Below are positions 37,091 to 46,776 of a stretch of DNA of 64,000 nt, piece after piece. Made by a program: the position numbers and the translations under genes. Location: NCBI GenBank assembly GCA_024742485.1, contig JANSYK010000001.1, forward strand, positions 1,488,001 through 1,552,000. Reading direction: 5' to 3'. The notes under the pieces were generated by a model. That model saw only the letters and a list, made by a program, of their open reading frames with translations. It was not told where the DNA came from and searched no databases. This stretch comes from Alphaproteobacteria bacterium (GTDB taxonomy: Bacteria; Pseudomonadota; Alphaproteobacteria; Rhizobiales; Rhizobiaceae). How positions within the stretch are numbered: the first letter of the stretch is position 1; every line of letters begins with the position of its first letter.

Positions 37091-38091
37091 TCGATCCGCA
37101 GACCATTACCATCGAATTTGTGAATCAGGGCGGGATCGGGCGTCAGGTAGATTGTGTCGCCATAATGCAGATCCACATCGCCTCCGGCGCGCACGGTCAA
37201 AGGCTCGGCAAAGCCCTCAACATTCACGTGGAAAAACGTGTCGCTGCCCAGATGTTCGGACACGCCTACGGTGCCCTTCCAGGTGCCGGTGTCGCCGGAT
37301 ACCGAGATGTGCTCGGGCCGCGCGCCAATGGTATGGGCATTGTGCTTGGCCGCTTCCGCCCCTTCGATCAGGTTCATTTTGGGCGAACCGATAAAGCCTG
37401 CGACAAATTTGTTGCGTGGAGTCCGGTACAACTCCAACGGGCTGCCCACCTGTTCAATCACCCCGGCTTGCAAAACCACGATCTTGTCGGCCATGGTCAT
37501 CGCCTCGACCTGATCGTGCGTGACATAGATCATGGTGGTTTTCAGCCGCTTGTGCAGCTCGCTGATCTCAAGGCGCATGCCGACGCGCAGTGCTGCGTCG
37601 AGGTTTGAGAGCGGCTCGTCAAACAGGAAAGCAGCTGGTTCCCGAACAATGGCACGGCCAATGGCCACACGCTGTCGCTGCCCTCCCGACAGCTGGCCGG
37701 GCCGGCGGTCGAGATAATCTGTCAGGTTCAATGCTTCCGCGGCCTGTGCGATGCGCTTTTCCTGCTCTTCCTGCGGCACTTTCGCCATCCGCATGGGAAA
37801 GGCGATGTTCTTTCGCACCGACATATGCGGATAAAGAGCATAGGACTGGAACACCATGGCCAGGCCGCGCTTGGCCGGCGGCAGACCGGTAGCGTCTTCG
37901 CCATCAATCTCGATGGACCCCGAGGTGGTGTCTTCCAGCCCAGCGATCAGTCGCAACAAGGTTGATTTGCCACAACCGGACGGACCGACAAAGACGACGA
38001 ATTCACCATCATTGATCTCCAGGTCCAGCGGCGGAATGACTTCGACGTCGCCGAAAGCTTTCTTGACCTGTTTTAGCTGTATGCGTCCCAT
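37087..38091 (-). CDS. Sugar-alcohol ABC transporter ATPase (SmoK/MalK type)
   Basis: 334 residues. Walker [10 protein letters not shown] (37-45), signature LSGGQRQRV near 135, Walker [12 protein letters not shown] near 158, then the MalK-type regulatory C-terminus ([20 protein letters not shown] onward). It energises the two permeases upstream. The TOBE-like tail suggests coupling to regulation as in MalK, though no EIIA system is present here. Confidence 0.93.
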   Translation of the reverse strand: MGRIQLKQVKKAFGDVEVIPPLDLEINDGEFVVFVGPSGCGKSTLLRLIAGLEDTTSGSIEIDGEDATGLPPAKRGLAMVFQSYALYPHMSVRKNIAFPMRMAKVPQEEQEKRIAQAAEALNLTDYLDRRPGQLSGGQRQRVAIGRAIVREPAAFLFDEPLSNLDAALRVGMRLEISELHKRLKTTMIYVTHDQVEAMTMADKIVVLQAGVIEQVGSPLELYRTPRNKFVAGFIGSPKMNLIEGAEAAKHNAHTIGARPEHISVSGDTGTWKGTVGVSEHLGSDTFFHVNVEGFAEPLTVRAGGDVDLHYGDTIYLTPDPALIHKFDGNGLRIE

Positions 38092-38101
38092 TATTCGTTC
38101 C

Positions 38102-38935
38102 TCACTTAACAGCGCCGAAGGTCAGACCCCGGACAAGTTGTTTCTGGCTGAACCAGCCCATGATCAGGATAGGTGCAATGGCCATGACGGAGGCCGCGCT
38201 GAGCTTGGCGTAGAACAGGCCCTCGGGACTGGAGAACGATGCAATAAAGGCAGTCAACGGCGCAGCTTTTGCAGCGGTCAGGTTGAGCGTCCAGAACGCT
38301 TCGTTCCAGGAAAGGATGATATTCAGGAGGATCGTTGAGGCCATGCCCGGAATGGCCATGGGGGTCAGGACATAGATGACTTCGTCGCGCAACGACGCAC
38401 CATCCATCCTCGCGGCTTCAAGAATCTCGCCCGGGATTTCCCGGAAATAGGTGTACAGCATCCAGATGATGATCGGCAGGTTGATCATCATCAGGACGAA
38501 GGTCAGGCCAAGGCGGCTGTCCAGGAGGCCGGTGTCGCGGAAGATAAGATAGATCGGAATCAACACGCCAACGGGCGGCAGCATCTTGGTGGAGAGCATC
38601 CACATCAGAACGTCCTTGGTGCGCTTCGCCGGCACGAACGCCATCGCCCAGGCCGCCGGAATCGCGATCAGCAGCCCAAGAAATGTCGATCCAAGCGATA
38701 TGATCACCGAGTTCGAGAAATGCTTGAAGTAGTCGGACCTTGCCTGAACGGCCCCGAAACTTTCCAGTGTCCAACCTGAACTGAACAGGATTTCCAGCGG
38801 CGCCCTGATGGCATCCTCTTCGGTCTTGAGCGACACGACGACGATCCACACGATCGGGAAAAACATCAGGAAACCAAGCGTTCCGGCGATAACCGTGTTT
38901 AGCGTTTTTCGGTTTTTTGAGACTGCCCGTGCCAT
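38102..38935 (-). CDS. Sugar-alcohol ABC transporter permease (SmoG/MalG type)
   Basis: A 277-residue permease with six helices; the EAA loop is [20 protein letters not shown] near residue 190. It follows the SmoF-type permease by 11 bp and precedes the ATPase by 10 bp. Confidence 0.93.
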   Translation of the reverse strand: MARAVSKNRKTLNTVIAGTLGFLMFFPIVWIVVVSLKTEEDAIRAPLEILFSSGWTLESFGAVQARSDYFKHFSNSVIISLGSTFLGLLIAIPAAWAMAFVPAKRTKDVLMWMLSTKMLPPVGVLIPIYLIFRDTGLLDSRLGLTFVLMMINLPIIIWMLYTYFREIPGEILEAARMDGASLRDEVIYVLTPMAIPGMASTILLNIILSWNEAFWTLNLTAAKAAPLTAFIASFSSPEGLFYAKLSAASVMAIAPILIMGWFSQKQLVRGLTFGAVK

Positions 38936-38946
38936 GATGTCTCTCC

Positions 38947-39819
38947 TTACGCGTCCAGGTTCTTGCCGATCATTCGCATCAGGAAAAACGCGACGATATT
39001 GGCAAGGATAATTGCGACAACGCCACCGGCAGAACCGATTCCCACGTCGTATTGCAGCAGCGACGAGACGTAGATCAGATATGTCAGGTTTGTCGTGGCG
39101 ACGCCCGGACCGCCATTGGTCGTCACGAGGATTTCGGCGAAGATCGACAGCAGGAAGATCGTCTGGATGAGGATGACCACGGTGATGGCTCGTGCCAGAT
39201 GCGGCAGCATGATGAACCAGAATCGCGACACCCAGCTCGCACCGTCCATCTCGGCTGCCTCAAGCTGTTCCTGGTCGAGTGACTGGAACGCGGTCAGGAG
39301 AATCAGTGTCGCGAAAGGCAGCCACTGCCATGAAACGATGAAGATGATCGAAGCCATCGGTATCTGACCGAAGAAATCAATCGGTGCGAAACCAAGGGCT
39401 TGTGTCAAGTGCCCGAATATGCCGTTGACCGGGTTCATGAACATGTTCTTCCAGACAAGGCCCGATACTGTCGGCATCACGAAGAATGGTGCGATGACCA
39501 TGATTCGGATGACCCCCTGACCCCACATTGGCTGGTCGAGAAGCAGGGCAAACAGGATGCCGCCAATCGTGGTGATCGCCAAAACGCCACCCACCAGCAC
39601 CAGAGTGTTGATCATCGCCGCGCTGAAGCTTGGGTCCGTGAAGAACCAGTAATAGTTCTCCCAACCCACGAAGGGGCTGTTGCCGGGTTGCAGCAAATTG
39701 TAACGCAGGAACGAGAAATAGATCGTCATTGCCAGCGGAACAATCATCCAGCAAAGCAGAAGGATCACAGCTGGAGATATCATTAGTCTGGCGGCGGAAC
39801 GGGATGCTTTGGTAGCCAT
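38947..39819 (-). CDS. Sugar-alcohol ABC transporter permease (SmoF/MalF type)
   Basis: About 290 residues with six helices and EAA loop QLEAAEMDGASWVSRFWFIM near residue 200. ATG at 39819 has GAAGGG at good spacing; the longer frame to 39888 would add 23 charged residues. It forms the channel dimer with the SmoG-type permease. A strong hairpin separates it from the binding-protein gene. Confidence 0.92.
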   Translation of the reverse strand: MATKASRSAARLMISPAVILLLCWMIVPLAMTIYFSFLRYNLLQPGNSPFVGWENYYWFFTDPSFSAAMINTLVLVGGVLAITTIGGILFALLLDQPMWGQGVIRIMVIAPFFVMPTVSGLVWKNMFMNPVNGIFGHLTQALGFAPIDFFGQIPMASIIFIVSWQWLPFATLILLTAFQSLDQEQLEAAEMDGASWVSRFWFIMLPHLARAITVVILIQTIFLLSIFAEILVTTNGGPGVATTNLTYLIYVSSLLQYDVGIGSAGGVVAIILANIVAFFLMRMIGKNLDA

Positions 39820-39917
39820 GCGTTTGGCCCTTCGTTCAGAAAATGAAGGCAGCTTTAAAGAAAGAGCCCGGTGGGGCGCTTTCTGCAACGCTACAATAAA
39901 TTCCAGTCGTATAGGGA

Positions 39918-39947
39918 GGTGGGCCGGCGTGCATGCGCCGACCCACC
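39918..39947. terminator. Intercistronic hairpin between binding protein and permease genes
   Basis: Arms GGTGGG-C-CGGCG and CGCCG-A-CCCACC form an 11-bp stem with one mismatch and a 6-base loop. It lies directly after the binding-protein stop and has no run of T, so it may protect the upstream mRNA or partly stop transcription. This arrangement commonly raises binding protein over membrane components. A smaller stem (GTAGG/CCTAC, 39948-39961) overlaps the stop codon. Confidence 0.6.
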
Positions 39948-39957
39948 GTAGGAGGAC

Positions 39958-41286
39958 CTACTTGATGTAGCCGGCCTTCGTCATTTCGCGAACCGCGAAA
40001 CGCTGGCTGTTTGCCAGAGCCTCTTCGACCGTGGCTTGACCAGCCAGGGCCGCAGCAATCTGCTGACCAACGTAGTTACCAATGCCTTGGAACTCTTCGA
40101 TCGCAACAAACTGGACACCGGTATACGGAACAGGTTCCAGTGTCGGGTCTGATGGATCGACGGACAGGATGGCGTTCTTGATTGTCTCGGCAAAAGGTGC
40201 GGCTTCAAGATACCGTGGGTCTTCGTGAACCGACTGGCGCGTTCCACTCGGCACGGCAACCCAACCCTTTGTTTCACCGACCATTTCGAAGTATTCCTTC
40301 GAAGTCGCCCACTTCAGGAAGTCCTTGGCAACGTCAGTTTTCTTGGAGCTTGCCGGAATGGCAAGAGCCCAGGACCAGAACCAACCTGTACCCTTGTCCG
40401 TGACCTGCTTTGGAGCCTTGAAGAAGTCCGTCACGTCAGCAACTTTGGAGGTCTCCGGATTGCGAACGTCGCCGGCAGCCGAAGTTGCATCAACCCAGGT
40501 CGCACATTTGCCGTCCTTGAAGAGAGCACGGTTCTCGTTGTGGCCGTTCGCGGACGCTCCCGGAGGGCCATATTTGTTGACCAGATCAACATAATACGTA
40601 ACCGCGGCGTTCCACTCTTCACTGTCGAGCTGCGGGTTCCAGTCCATATCAAACCAGCGCGCGCCGAATGCGTTGGCCAGCGGACCTACAAAGGCCATGT
40701 TTTCACCCCAGCCGGCTTTACCGCGCTGGCATGTGCCGTAGATCCCGTTATCCGGATCATGGGCCGCCGCAGCCATCTCTGCGAACTGCTCATAGGTGAT
40801 CTGTTCGGTCGGCACCTCGATGCCGGCCTTTTCAAAGATATCAGTACGATAATAGGTGAAGGACGTTTCCGAATAGAGCGGCACGGCATAGACACTGCCG
40901 TTTGCAGAAAGACCGTTTCTGACCAACCCGAAAATATCCTCGAAGTCATAATCGGCGTCGTCGGCAAAATCGTCCAGCGCCGTCAACCAGCCCTTTGCAC
41001 CCCAGATCGGAGTCTCATAGGCACCGATGAACATGATGTCGAACGAACCACCGCCGGTGGCGATGTCAGTCGTCGTGCGCTGGCGCAGGACATTTTCTTC
41101 CAACACAACCCAGTTGATCGTGTTGCCTGTTGCTTCTTCCCACTTTGGAGCAAGCTCCTGCATGGTGATCATGTCGGCGTTGTTCACCGTTGCGATGGTC
41201 AATTCTTCAGCGGATGCGCTGAATGCCATCGTCACACCGGCCAGCAGACCAAGCGAATAGGTTACGGAATTCTTCGTGTGCGTCAT
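39958..41286 (-). CDS. Sugar-alcohol ABC transporter substrate-binding protein (SmoE type)
   Basis: A 442-residue periplasmic SBP-family-1 protein with a Sec signal peptide of about 25 residues (cleavage near ASAEE). Family-1 features are LAPKWEEATGNTINWVVLEE after the signal and WSWALAIPASSKKTDVAKDF near residue 310. It is the first transporter gene of the operon. GGGAGGATCC precedes its ATG, with a perfect palindrome just upstream. By homology to SmoE it should bind sorbitol, mannitol or related hexitols. Confidence 0.93.
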   Translation of the reverse strand: MTHTKNSVTYSLGLLAGVTMAFSASAEELTIATVNNADMITMQELAPKWEEATGNTINWVVLEENVLRQRTTTDIATGGGSFDIMFIGAYETPIWGAKGWLTALDDFADDADYDFEDIFGLVRNGLSANGSVYAVPLYSETSFTYYRTDIFEKAGIEVPTEQITYEQFAEMAAAAHDPDNGIYGTCQRGKAGWGENMAFVGPLANAFGARWFDMDWNPQLDSEEWNAAVTYYVDLVNKYGPPGASANGHNENRALFKDGKCATWVDATSAAGDVRNPETSKVADVTDFFKAPKQVTDKGTGWFWSWALAIPASSKKTDVAKDFLKWATSKEYFEMVGETKGWVAVPSGTRQSVHEDPRYLEAAPFAETIKNAILSVDPSDPTLEPVPYTGVQFVAIEEFQGIGNYVGQQIAAALAGQATVEEALANSQRFAVREMTKAGYIK

Positions 41287-41301
41287 GTGGATCCTCCCAT
41301 T

Positions 41302-41315
41302 TTTACGCGCGTAAA
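41302..41315. promoter_or_regulatory. LacI-type operator site 1
   Basis: A perfect 14-bp palindrome TTTACGCGCGTAAA with the central CG typical of LacI-family operators. It lies 16 bp upstream of the SmoE-type ATG and between that gene and the LacI gene (41406-42479). It should repress the transporter operon. Related sites occur at 36278 and 42553. Confidence 0.7.
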
Positions 41316-41405
41316 CTTTGCATCAGATTTTATATGCGAGTCAAGTACAATTTCTGAGCAATTGATCACCACCCTATACAATTGCCCAGCAAAACACAAG
41401 TCGGT

Positions 41406-42479
41406 TCATGCGGAATCGCGCAATCGCAACTCCGCATCGAACCTACGCACGACTCCTGCACCGCTCCGACGCCCATTTGAAATCTGATCAACCAGCTGCT
41501 CGACCGCCGCGCGCGCCATGGCTGTCGAATTCTGTGCAACGGTGGTCAGGCTCGGGTAGACATAGGCGCTTAACGGGTGATCATCATGCCCCGCTATCCG
41601 AACGGTTTTTCCGCGCCCGGCATCGGGCTTGAACAACCGGTGACGATGGACGGCGCGAATCGCACCGATCGCCAAACGATCATTTGCACACAAAATAGTA
41701 TCGCCGACATATTGTCCGCGACTGAAATACTCGTCCATCAACCGGAACCCATACTCCTCGAAATTCCATCCCGACTGAGCAATACCTGGCGCAATCACCT
41801 GGGCCTCAAAGCCGTGTTCCGTCACGCTCGCGCGATACGCATTTTCGCGCTCCAGGCTGTTTGAATTCAGTCGCGGCATGCCCAGAAAAACGGGAGACTC
41901 GCCAGATCGGCACAGATAATCGACAATAAGCGAAACACTTTGAGTATTGTTTGTTCCAACATAATCAACGTCTTGGAACTCATTCGGAAACCTTGAATCG
42001 ACAAAGACCGTCGGCAAATGCTCTTTCAGCCGCGCTACCGCGCTCAACGAGCTCGCTTCCCCGATGGGAGCCATGATGACCCCGTCCGCACTCATGGATA
42101 TGAGATTTTGTATGGCCCGCGCCTCGAGCACCGGATCACCGAGCGAGTTTTGCGTGATCACCATGTGGTCGGTCTCGAGTGCGGTGGTTTCGATCGCCTC
42201 GATGAGGGACGTGTAAAAGAGGTCACTCAAATGCGGGACGATCACACCGATCAAGCCAGTGGATTTGCGGTTCATCTTCGTGGCAAAGAAGTTGGGAACG
42301 TAATCGATGTCTCGAAGCGCGGCCTCGATCCGCTGGCGCGTCGACGGTCGCACCGACCCAGCGTCCTGGAAGTAGCGAGACAAAGTTGGACGCGATATTC
42401 CAACCCTTGTGGACAACTCCTCCATTGTCCGGATTTTCAGCGCGTCCGTTTCGTTGTCCGCCGCATTATTTTTCGTCAT
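41406..42479 (-). CDS. LacI-family transcriptional regulator
   Basis: 357 residues. The helix-turn-helix and hinge lie at about 15-75 (MEELSTRVGISRPTLSRYFQ, then RQRIEAALRDIDYVPN), followed by a periplasmic-binding-protein-like sugar domain with LIGVIVPHLSDLFYTSLIEA. It is encoded upstream of and in line with the transporter operon, and divergent from the kinase. The operator-like sites around it indicate local repression relieved by a polyol or ketose. Confidence 0.92.
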   Translation of the reverse strand: MTKNNAADNETDALKIRTMEELSTRVGISRPTLSRYFQDAGSVRPSTRQRIEAALRDIDYVPNFFATKMNRKSTGLIGVIVPHLSDLFYTSLIEAIETTALETDHMVITQNSLGDPVLEARAIQNLISMSADGVIMAPIGEASSLSAVARLKEHLPTVFVDSRFPNEFQDVDYVGTNNTQSVSLIVDYLCRSGESPVFLGMPRLNSNSLERENAYRASVTEHGFEAQVIAPGIAQSGWNFEEYGFRLMDEYFSRGQYVGDTILCANDRLAIGAIRAVHRHRLFKPDAGRGKTVRIAGHDDHPLSAYVYPSLTTVAQNSTAMARAAVEQLVDQISNGRRSGAGVVRRFDAELRLRDSA

Positions 42480-42552
42480 CAGCCCAAAGACCCTCCCCGA
42501 ATATTGGCACGATCTTCAGCAGATCCTGCAGTTTAGGAGGTTAAAGCATTTT

Positions 42553-42566
42553 TTGACATGCGTAAA
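42553..42566. promoter_or_regulatory. LacI-type operator-like site 3
   Basis: TTGACATGCGTAAA: the right half GCGTAAA is identical to site 1, the left half is degenerate. It lies in the divergent gap between lacI-type and kinase genes and may serve both, including autorepression. Assignment rests on the half-site match. Confidence 0.35.
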
Positions 42567-42707
42567 ATATCAATTTATAGACATGTCCGATTTTCGAATT
42601 TGGAAGGGCGGAATGACGGTGATTGGACCGACGACCATCATAGCGAGCGAACGCCCGGCTGAAACCGGCATCCCACCCGGCGACACCAGGCATCGGAGCT
42701 GAAGGGG

Positions 42708-43691
42708 GTGGGATCGGAAAATCCTCTCGCACCGAATGCTCTCGGGCCGACGGTTTGCGTCGGCGAAATTCTTGTCGAGATTGTCGCAACGACCATTGGT
42801 GACGGTTTCCGGCAGGCCCAGCCGCTTGTCGGACCGTTTCCGAGTGGTTCACCAGCCATCTTCATCGATCAATGTGGAAGAATGGGCGGCGCCGCGGCCA
42901 TCATCGGCGCCGTGGGCAATGACGATTTTGGCCGTGTGAACATTGACCGGCTCGAACGGGACGGTGTCGATGTCTCCGGTGTCGCGCACGATCCTGACTA
43001 TCCGACCGGCAGCGCCTTTGTCCGCTACCGCAAGGATGGATCGCGGGACTTCGTCTATAACATCGCCACCTCCGCCGCCTCCCGATTTGGCTGGACCCCC
43101 AATGTTGCTTCACTGGTGGATCGGTGCGGCCACCTGCATGTGATGGGCTCGGCCCTGTCCATGCCCAGCGCATCGATGGTTATCGAGCAAGCCGCCAGGA
43201 TCATCAAGGCGCGCGGCGGTTCATTGTCACTCGATCCGAATCTGCGCAAGGAGCTGAGATATGATGCCGATACCGAGGCACGTTTCTCCGACCTGGTTCG
43301 CATGTCGGATGTGTTGCTTCCTTCCGGTGCGGAACTGGAGCGCGCGGCCGGCGTCGATGGGGAAGATGCTGCGGTCGGACGCCTCTTCGAAATAGGCGTC
43401 AGGGAGATCGTCATCAAGCGCGGCAGCGAGGGCGCAAGTTGCTTTCAATCCGATGGCACGCGCACCCATGCCGGCGCTTTCGATGTCGCGGAAATCGACC
43501 CGACCGGCGCGGGGGACTGTTTCGGCGGGGCCTATGTTGCCTGCCGGCGCCTCGGAATGCCTGTGAACCAGGCCCTGCTTTACGGCTGCGCGGCCGGCGC
43601 CCGCAATGTGACTGTGCACGGCCCCATGGAGGGAGCGGGCACGCTGGACGAACTTGATGAATTCATCAAGACCACAAGAAGGCTGAAATGA
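42708..43691 (+). CDS. PfkB-family sugar kinase
   Basis: A 327-residue ribokinase-fold kinase. CVGEILVEIV opens the fold, GGAAAIIGAVGNDDFGRVN is the substrate region, and DPTGAGDCFGGAY holds the catalytic Asp and anion hole. With the GatZ-like protein next to it, D-tagatose (or a similar ketohexose) phosphorylated at C6 is the likely reaction, as in the Agrobacterium altritol/galactitol pathways. The GTG at 42708 lies too close to GAAGGGG for an ideal ribosome site, so the start is tentative. Its stop overlaps the next ATG by 4 bp. Confidence 0.88.
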   Translation: MGSENPLAPNALGPTVCVGEILVEIVATTIGDGFRQAQPLVGPFPSGSPAIFIDQCGRMGGAAAIIGAVGNDDFGRVNIDRLERDGVDVSGVAHDPDYPTGSAFVRYRKDGSRDFVYNIATSAASRFGWTPNVASLVDRCGHLHVMGSALSMPSASMVIEQAARIIKARGGSLSLDPNLRKELRYDADTEARFSDLVRMSDVLLPSGAELERAAGVDGEDAAVGRLFEIGVREIVIKRGSEGASCFQSDGTRTHAGAFDVAEIDPTGAGDCFGGAYVACRRLGMPVNQALLYGCAAGARNVTVHGPMEGAGTLDELDEFIKTTRRLK

Positions 43692-44959
43692 CACCACAGG
43701 GGCTCGACCGACTGGCCGAACTGCGTCGCAGCGGATCACCCCGTGGCATTACGTCCGTCTGCTCTTCGCACCCGTTGGTCTTGCGGGCTGCGTTGCGCCG
43801 CGGAAAGGAAAACGGTGCGACCGTCCTTATCGAGGCAACCTGCAATCAGGTGAATCACCAGGGCGGCTATACGGGCATGAAGCCATCCGATTTTGTGGCG
43901 CTGGTGAACAGCATCGCCAGGGAGGAAGGTTGTCCGGTCGGACAGATTGTACTCGGTGGCGACCATCTTGGACCCAATCCCTGGCGAGAACAGCCTGCAG
44001 AGACAGCCATGGCAGAGGCGGAGCAAATGGTTGAGGCCTATGTCGGCGCCGGCTTCCGCAAGCTTCACCTCGATGCATCCATGGGGTGCGCCGGAGAACC
44101 GGCTGCTCTGGACGATGAAGCAACAGCCGAACGCGCCGTTCAACTGGCGGCTGTCGCGGAGCGCATCGCTCTGGCAAACAATTGCGAACCGCCCGTTTAC
44201 ATCATCGGCACCGAAGTACCGCCACCCGGCGGCGCCGACCATGCTCTCCACGACATCACACCGACTGAACCGGAAGCTGCCCGAAAAACGATCGCCGTCC
44301 ACCGCCAACAATTCGCCAAGGCTGGACTGACGAGCGCCATGGACAGGGTGATCGGCATCGTGGTGCAGCCCGGTGTCGAATTCGGCAATCACAATGTCAT
44401 CGCCTATGACCGGAACAAGGCGCAATCCCTGATCCGTGTTCTCGATGACGAGCCGCAATTCGTGTTTGAGGCACATTCCACGGATTATCAGGGGACAGCG
44501 CGCCTGTCGGAGTTGGTCGACGACGGATTCCCGATCCTCAAGGTCGGGCCGGAATTGACCTTTGTACTGCGGGAGGCACTTTATGCGCTTGATCTGGTTG
44601 CATCTGATTTGATCCCGAACTATGGCGATCGCCCGCTCAAAAAAGCGATGGAGCGGATCATGCTGGACGAGCCCGGCAACTGGAACCGTCACTATACGGG
44701 TGATGAAAAGACCCAAGCCCTGTTGCGTCACTATTCTCTGTCCGACCGAATCCGCTACTACTGGGCGTCAGAAGCCGCAACATCGGCGGTTGCCCGTCTT
44801 TCCGAACATCTGCAGGGCCAAACCGTGCCTCTTCCACTGTTGTGGCAACATATGCCGTCCGCGACGCGGTTTGCCGACAAACCACTGGATGTGGAGGCCT
44901 TCCTGATCTGGCGCATTTGCGAAAGCCTGCGATCTTACCACGCAGCCTGCAGGATTTGA
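43688..44959 (+). CDS. GatZ/KbaZ-family protein (tagatose-6-phosphate epimerase or aldolase subunit)
   Basis: A 423-residue GatZ/KbaZ protein: SVCSSHPLVLRAALRRG and LIEATCNQVNHQGGYTGM at the start, GGDHLGPNPW near residue 90, KLHLDASMGCAG near 120. GatZ was described as a non-catalytic aldolase subunit. In Agrobacterium a homologue was shown to be a tagatose-6-phosphate 4-epimerase giving fructose 6-phosphate. No GatY/KbaY aldolase is present here, which favours the epimerase role. It is coupled to the kinase gene by ATGA. Confidence 0.9.
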   Translation: MTPQGLDRLAELRRSGSPRGITSVCSSHPLVLRAALRRGKENGATVLIEATCNQVNHQGGYTGMKPSDFVALVNSIAREEGCPVGQIVLGGDHLGPNPWREQPAETAMAEAEQMVEAYVGAGFRKLHLDASMGCAGEPAALDDEATAERAVQLAAVAERIALANNCEPPVYIIGTEVPPPGGADHALHDITPTEPEAARKTIAVHRQQFAKAGLTSAMDRVIGIVVQPGVEFGNHNVIAYDRNKAQSLIRVLDDEPQFVFEAHSTDYQGTARLSELVDDGFPILKVGPELTFVLREALYALDLVASDLIPNYGDRPLKKAMERIMLDEPGNWNRHYTGDEKTQALLRHYSLSDRIRYYWASEAATSAVARLSEHLQGQTVPLPLLWQHMPSATRFADKPLDVEAFLIWRICESLRSYHAACRI

Positions 44960-45150
44960 TCGGAACCGCCAGTGTGCGGTGCACGATCCCGTTCGACCGG
45001 CCCTGACGGCAAGTTCCCGTGTCATCACCATTCCTTCCGCAAGAACAACAGACCTCAGCAGACCACCACGGCCTTCGTCCACAGAAAGGCCTGTGCTAGT
45101 CAGACAAGCTGGCCGACAAATCCATTTGGCAGGAATGAGGGAAACCCTGG

Positions 45151-46686
45151 ATGACACAGAGCAGGACCTTCGATCAACGACAGGACGACCTGAGCCGGCT
45201 GTCCTCTCCTCTCGGAGGCCGAATTCGGCCCTATCATTGCGACAGTGTTCTCCCGCCCATGCTGCCGCAACGGGCATCATCCGGTTCGCCGCCCATCCGG
45301 TTGGCCGATATCGAAGCCGCCTTTGACCTTTTTGAGATCGGCAACGGCAGCACGCTTTCCTTCCATCATCATTTTCGCAACGCCGACAGGCTGATGAATG
45401 CCGTTTTGAGAACTGCCGCACAGCGGGGATTGAAGGGCCTGACAATTGCGCCGAGTTCCATGTTCCCTGTGCATGATGAACTGGCGGAGCACATCAGGAA
45501 CGGCGTCATCGCCAACATCATTACGGACTATATGAAGGGCGCTGTCGCCGATTCCGTCACGGACGGAGATCTGCAGGGATTGGCTCTGCTGCAAAGCCAT
45601 GGCGGCCGCGCGCGGGCCATCGCCTCCGGCCAGCTGCAAATAGATGCCGCCTTCATCGGCGCGTCCGAGGCCGATGAAAGCGGCGCAGCAACGGGTCGGC
45701 TGGGTGAGCATGCCTGCGGCCCCCTGGGCTACGCCATGGTCGACGCCGCTTTCGCAAAACACACGGTAGTGGCCGCCCACAATATCTCCGGTAAACGTCT
45801 CACGGCAGCAGAAATTCCCGGTACACAGGTCGATGCCCTGCTTCAATTCGAAAATCCCGGTTCGCCCGACGGCATTTCCTTCGGCGCGACCTTGCCGCTG
45901 GAAACGCCGGCTGCGCGAAAGATCGGGGCCATGGTGGTTGAAATTGTCACCGCCGCCGGACTGATGAAAGACGGGCTTTCCTTTCAAAGCGGCGCGGGCG
46001 GATACTCCCTGGGTGCGGTACCATTCCTGGGCCGGGCAATGGAGGAGCGCGGCCTGAAAGGCCATTTCATCTCCGGCGGGATCACCAGTGCCCATATCGA
46101 AATCGTCAAACGCGGCGCGGCGCGGGAAATAAGGGACGTCCAGTGTTTTGATGAAATCGCTGCACGATCATCGGGGATGGACCCCTGGCACAAGGCGATA
46201 TCCGCCACCCAATATGCAAGTCCGCTCCACCCGAACCCGACGGTCAACCAGCTGGACGTCATGCTTCTGGGCGCCATCGAGGTGGACCGGGCCTTCAATG
46301 TCAATGTGGTGAATGGCGGGAACGGACAGATCTTCGGCGGCCCCGGAGGGCATCCGGATGCCGCCTTTGGAGCGAGCCTGTCGATCGTGACAACCGGCTT
46401 GGTGGGTGGCGGCTATGCGAAACTGGTCGATCACGTCCGATGCGTATCAACCCCGGGTGACTCAGTCGATGTGGTGGTTACCGATTGCGGCATTGCCGTC
46501 CATCCGAACCGAAAACACCTGCACCTGACGCTCAAAGGCGCCGGCCTGCCCGTTGTCCCGTTTGAAAGTCTCATCGAACAGGCCGGATTGCGCGCGACAA
46601 AGCATCAAACGCCCATCACCGGATCACCCTGCGCGCTTGTCGAAGCAAGGGACGGCCGCATTCTGGATGTGGTTTATACGCGCTGA
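45151..46686 (+). CDS. Citrate lyase alpha subunit-like CoA-transferase (orphan CitF)
   Basis: A 511-residue CitF-family protein, full length for the family. It starts with the partly conserved region after RPYHCDS, has STLSFHHHFRNADRLMN near residue 70, GHFISGGITSAHIEI near 308, and FGGPGGHPDAAFGASLS near 390. CitF exchanges the acyl group on the citrate lyase carrier protein. Neither the beta subunit (CitE), the carrier (CitD) nor the maturation genes are present in the window, on either side of the inserted element, so it may act alone as a CoA-transferase or with distant partners. It ends 25 bp before the left end of the mobile element. Confidence 0.87.
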   Translation: MTQSRTFDQRQDDLSRLSSPLGGRIRPYHCDSVLPPMLPQRASSGSPPIRLADIEAAFDLFEIGNGSTLSFHHHFRNADRLMNAVLRTAAQRGLKGLTIAPSSMFPVHDELAEHIRNGVIANIITDYMKGAVADSVTDGDLQGLALLQSHGGRARAIASGQLQIDAAFIGASEADESGAATGRLGEHACGPLGYAMVDAAFAKHTVVAAHNISGKRLTAAEIPGTQVDALLQFENPGSPDGISFGATLPLETPAARKIGAMVVEIVTAAGLMKDGLSFQSGAGGYSLGAVPFLGRAMEERGLKGHFISGGITSAHIEIVKRGAAREIRDVQCFDEIAARSSGMDPWHKAISATQYASPLHPNPTVNQLDVMLLGAIEVDRAFNVNVVNGGNGQIFGGPGGHPDAAFGASLSIVTTGLVGGGYAKLVDHVRCVSTPGDSVDVVVTDCGIAVHPNRKHLHLTLKGAGLPVVPFESLIEQAGLRATKHQTPITGSPCALVEARDGRILDVVYTR

Positions 46687-46710
46687 ACTGCGTAACGGAC
46701 AAAAGAATAT

Positions 46711-46719
46711 TGGTGGGCC
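46711..46719. repeat. Left attachment repeat (attL core)
   Basis: TGGTGGGCC, identical to the first nine bases of the tRNA 3' end at 59628-59636. The following element sequence has only faint resemblance to the tRNA T-arm (CTCGAACC at 46733). The bases before it (GAATAT) and after it (TAACGG) differ from those at the right copy, so nine is the full match. Confidence 0.6.
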
Positions 46720-46776
46720 TAACGGGAGAAAGCTCGAACCGGCTTTTTCTTATCCTTGAGGAGTGGGAACGCCATC

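Noticed and set aside
46711-46745. Second, truncated tRNA gene at the left end
   Set aside because: Only TGGTGGGCC and CTCGAACC resemble the tRNA; the arms between do not pair, so it is an attachment repeat at most.
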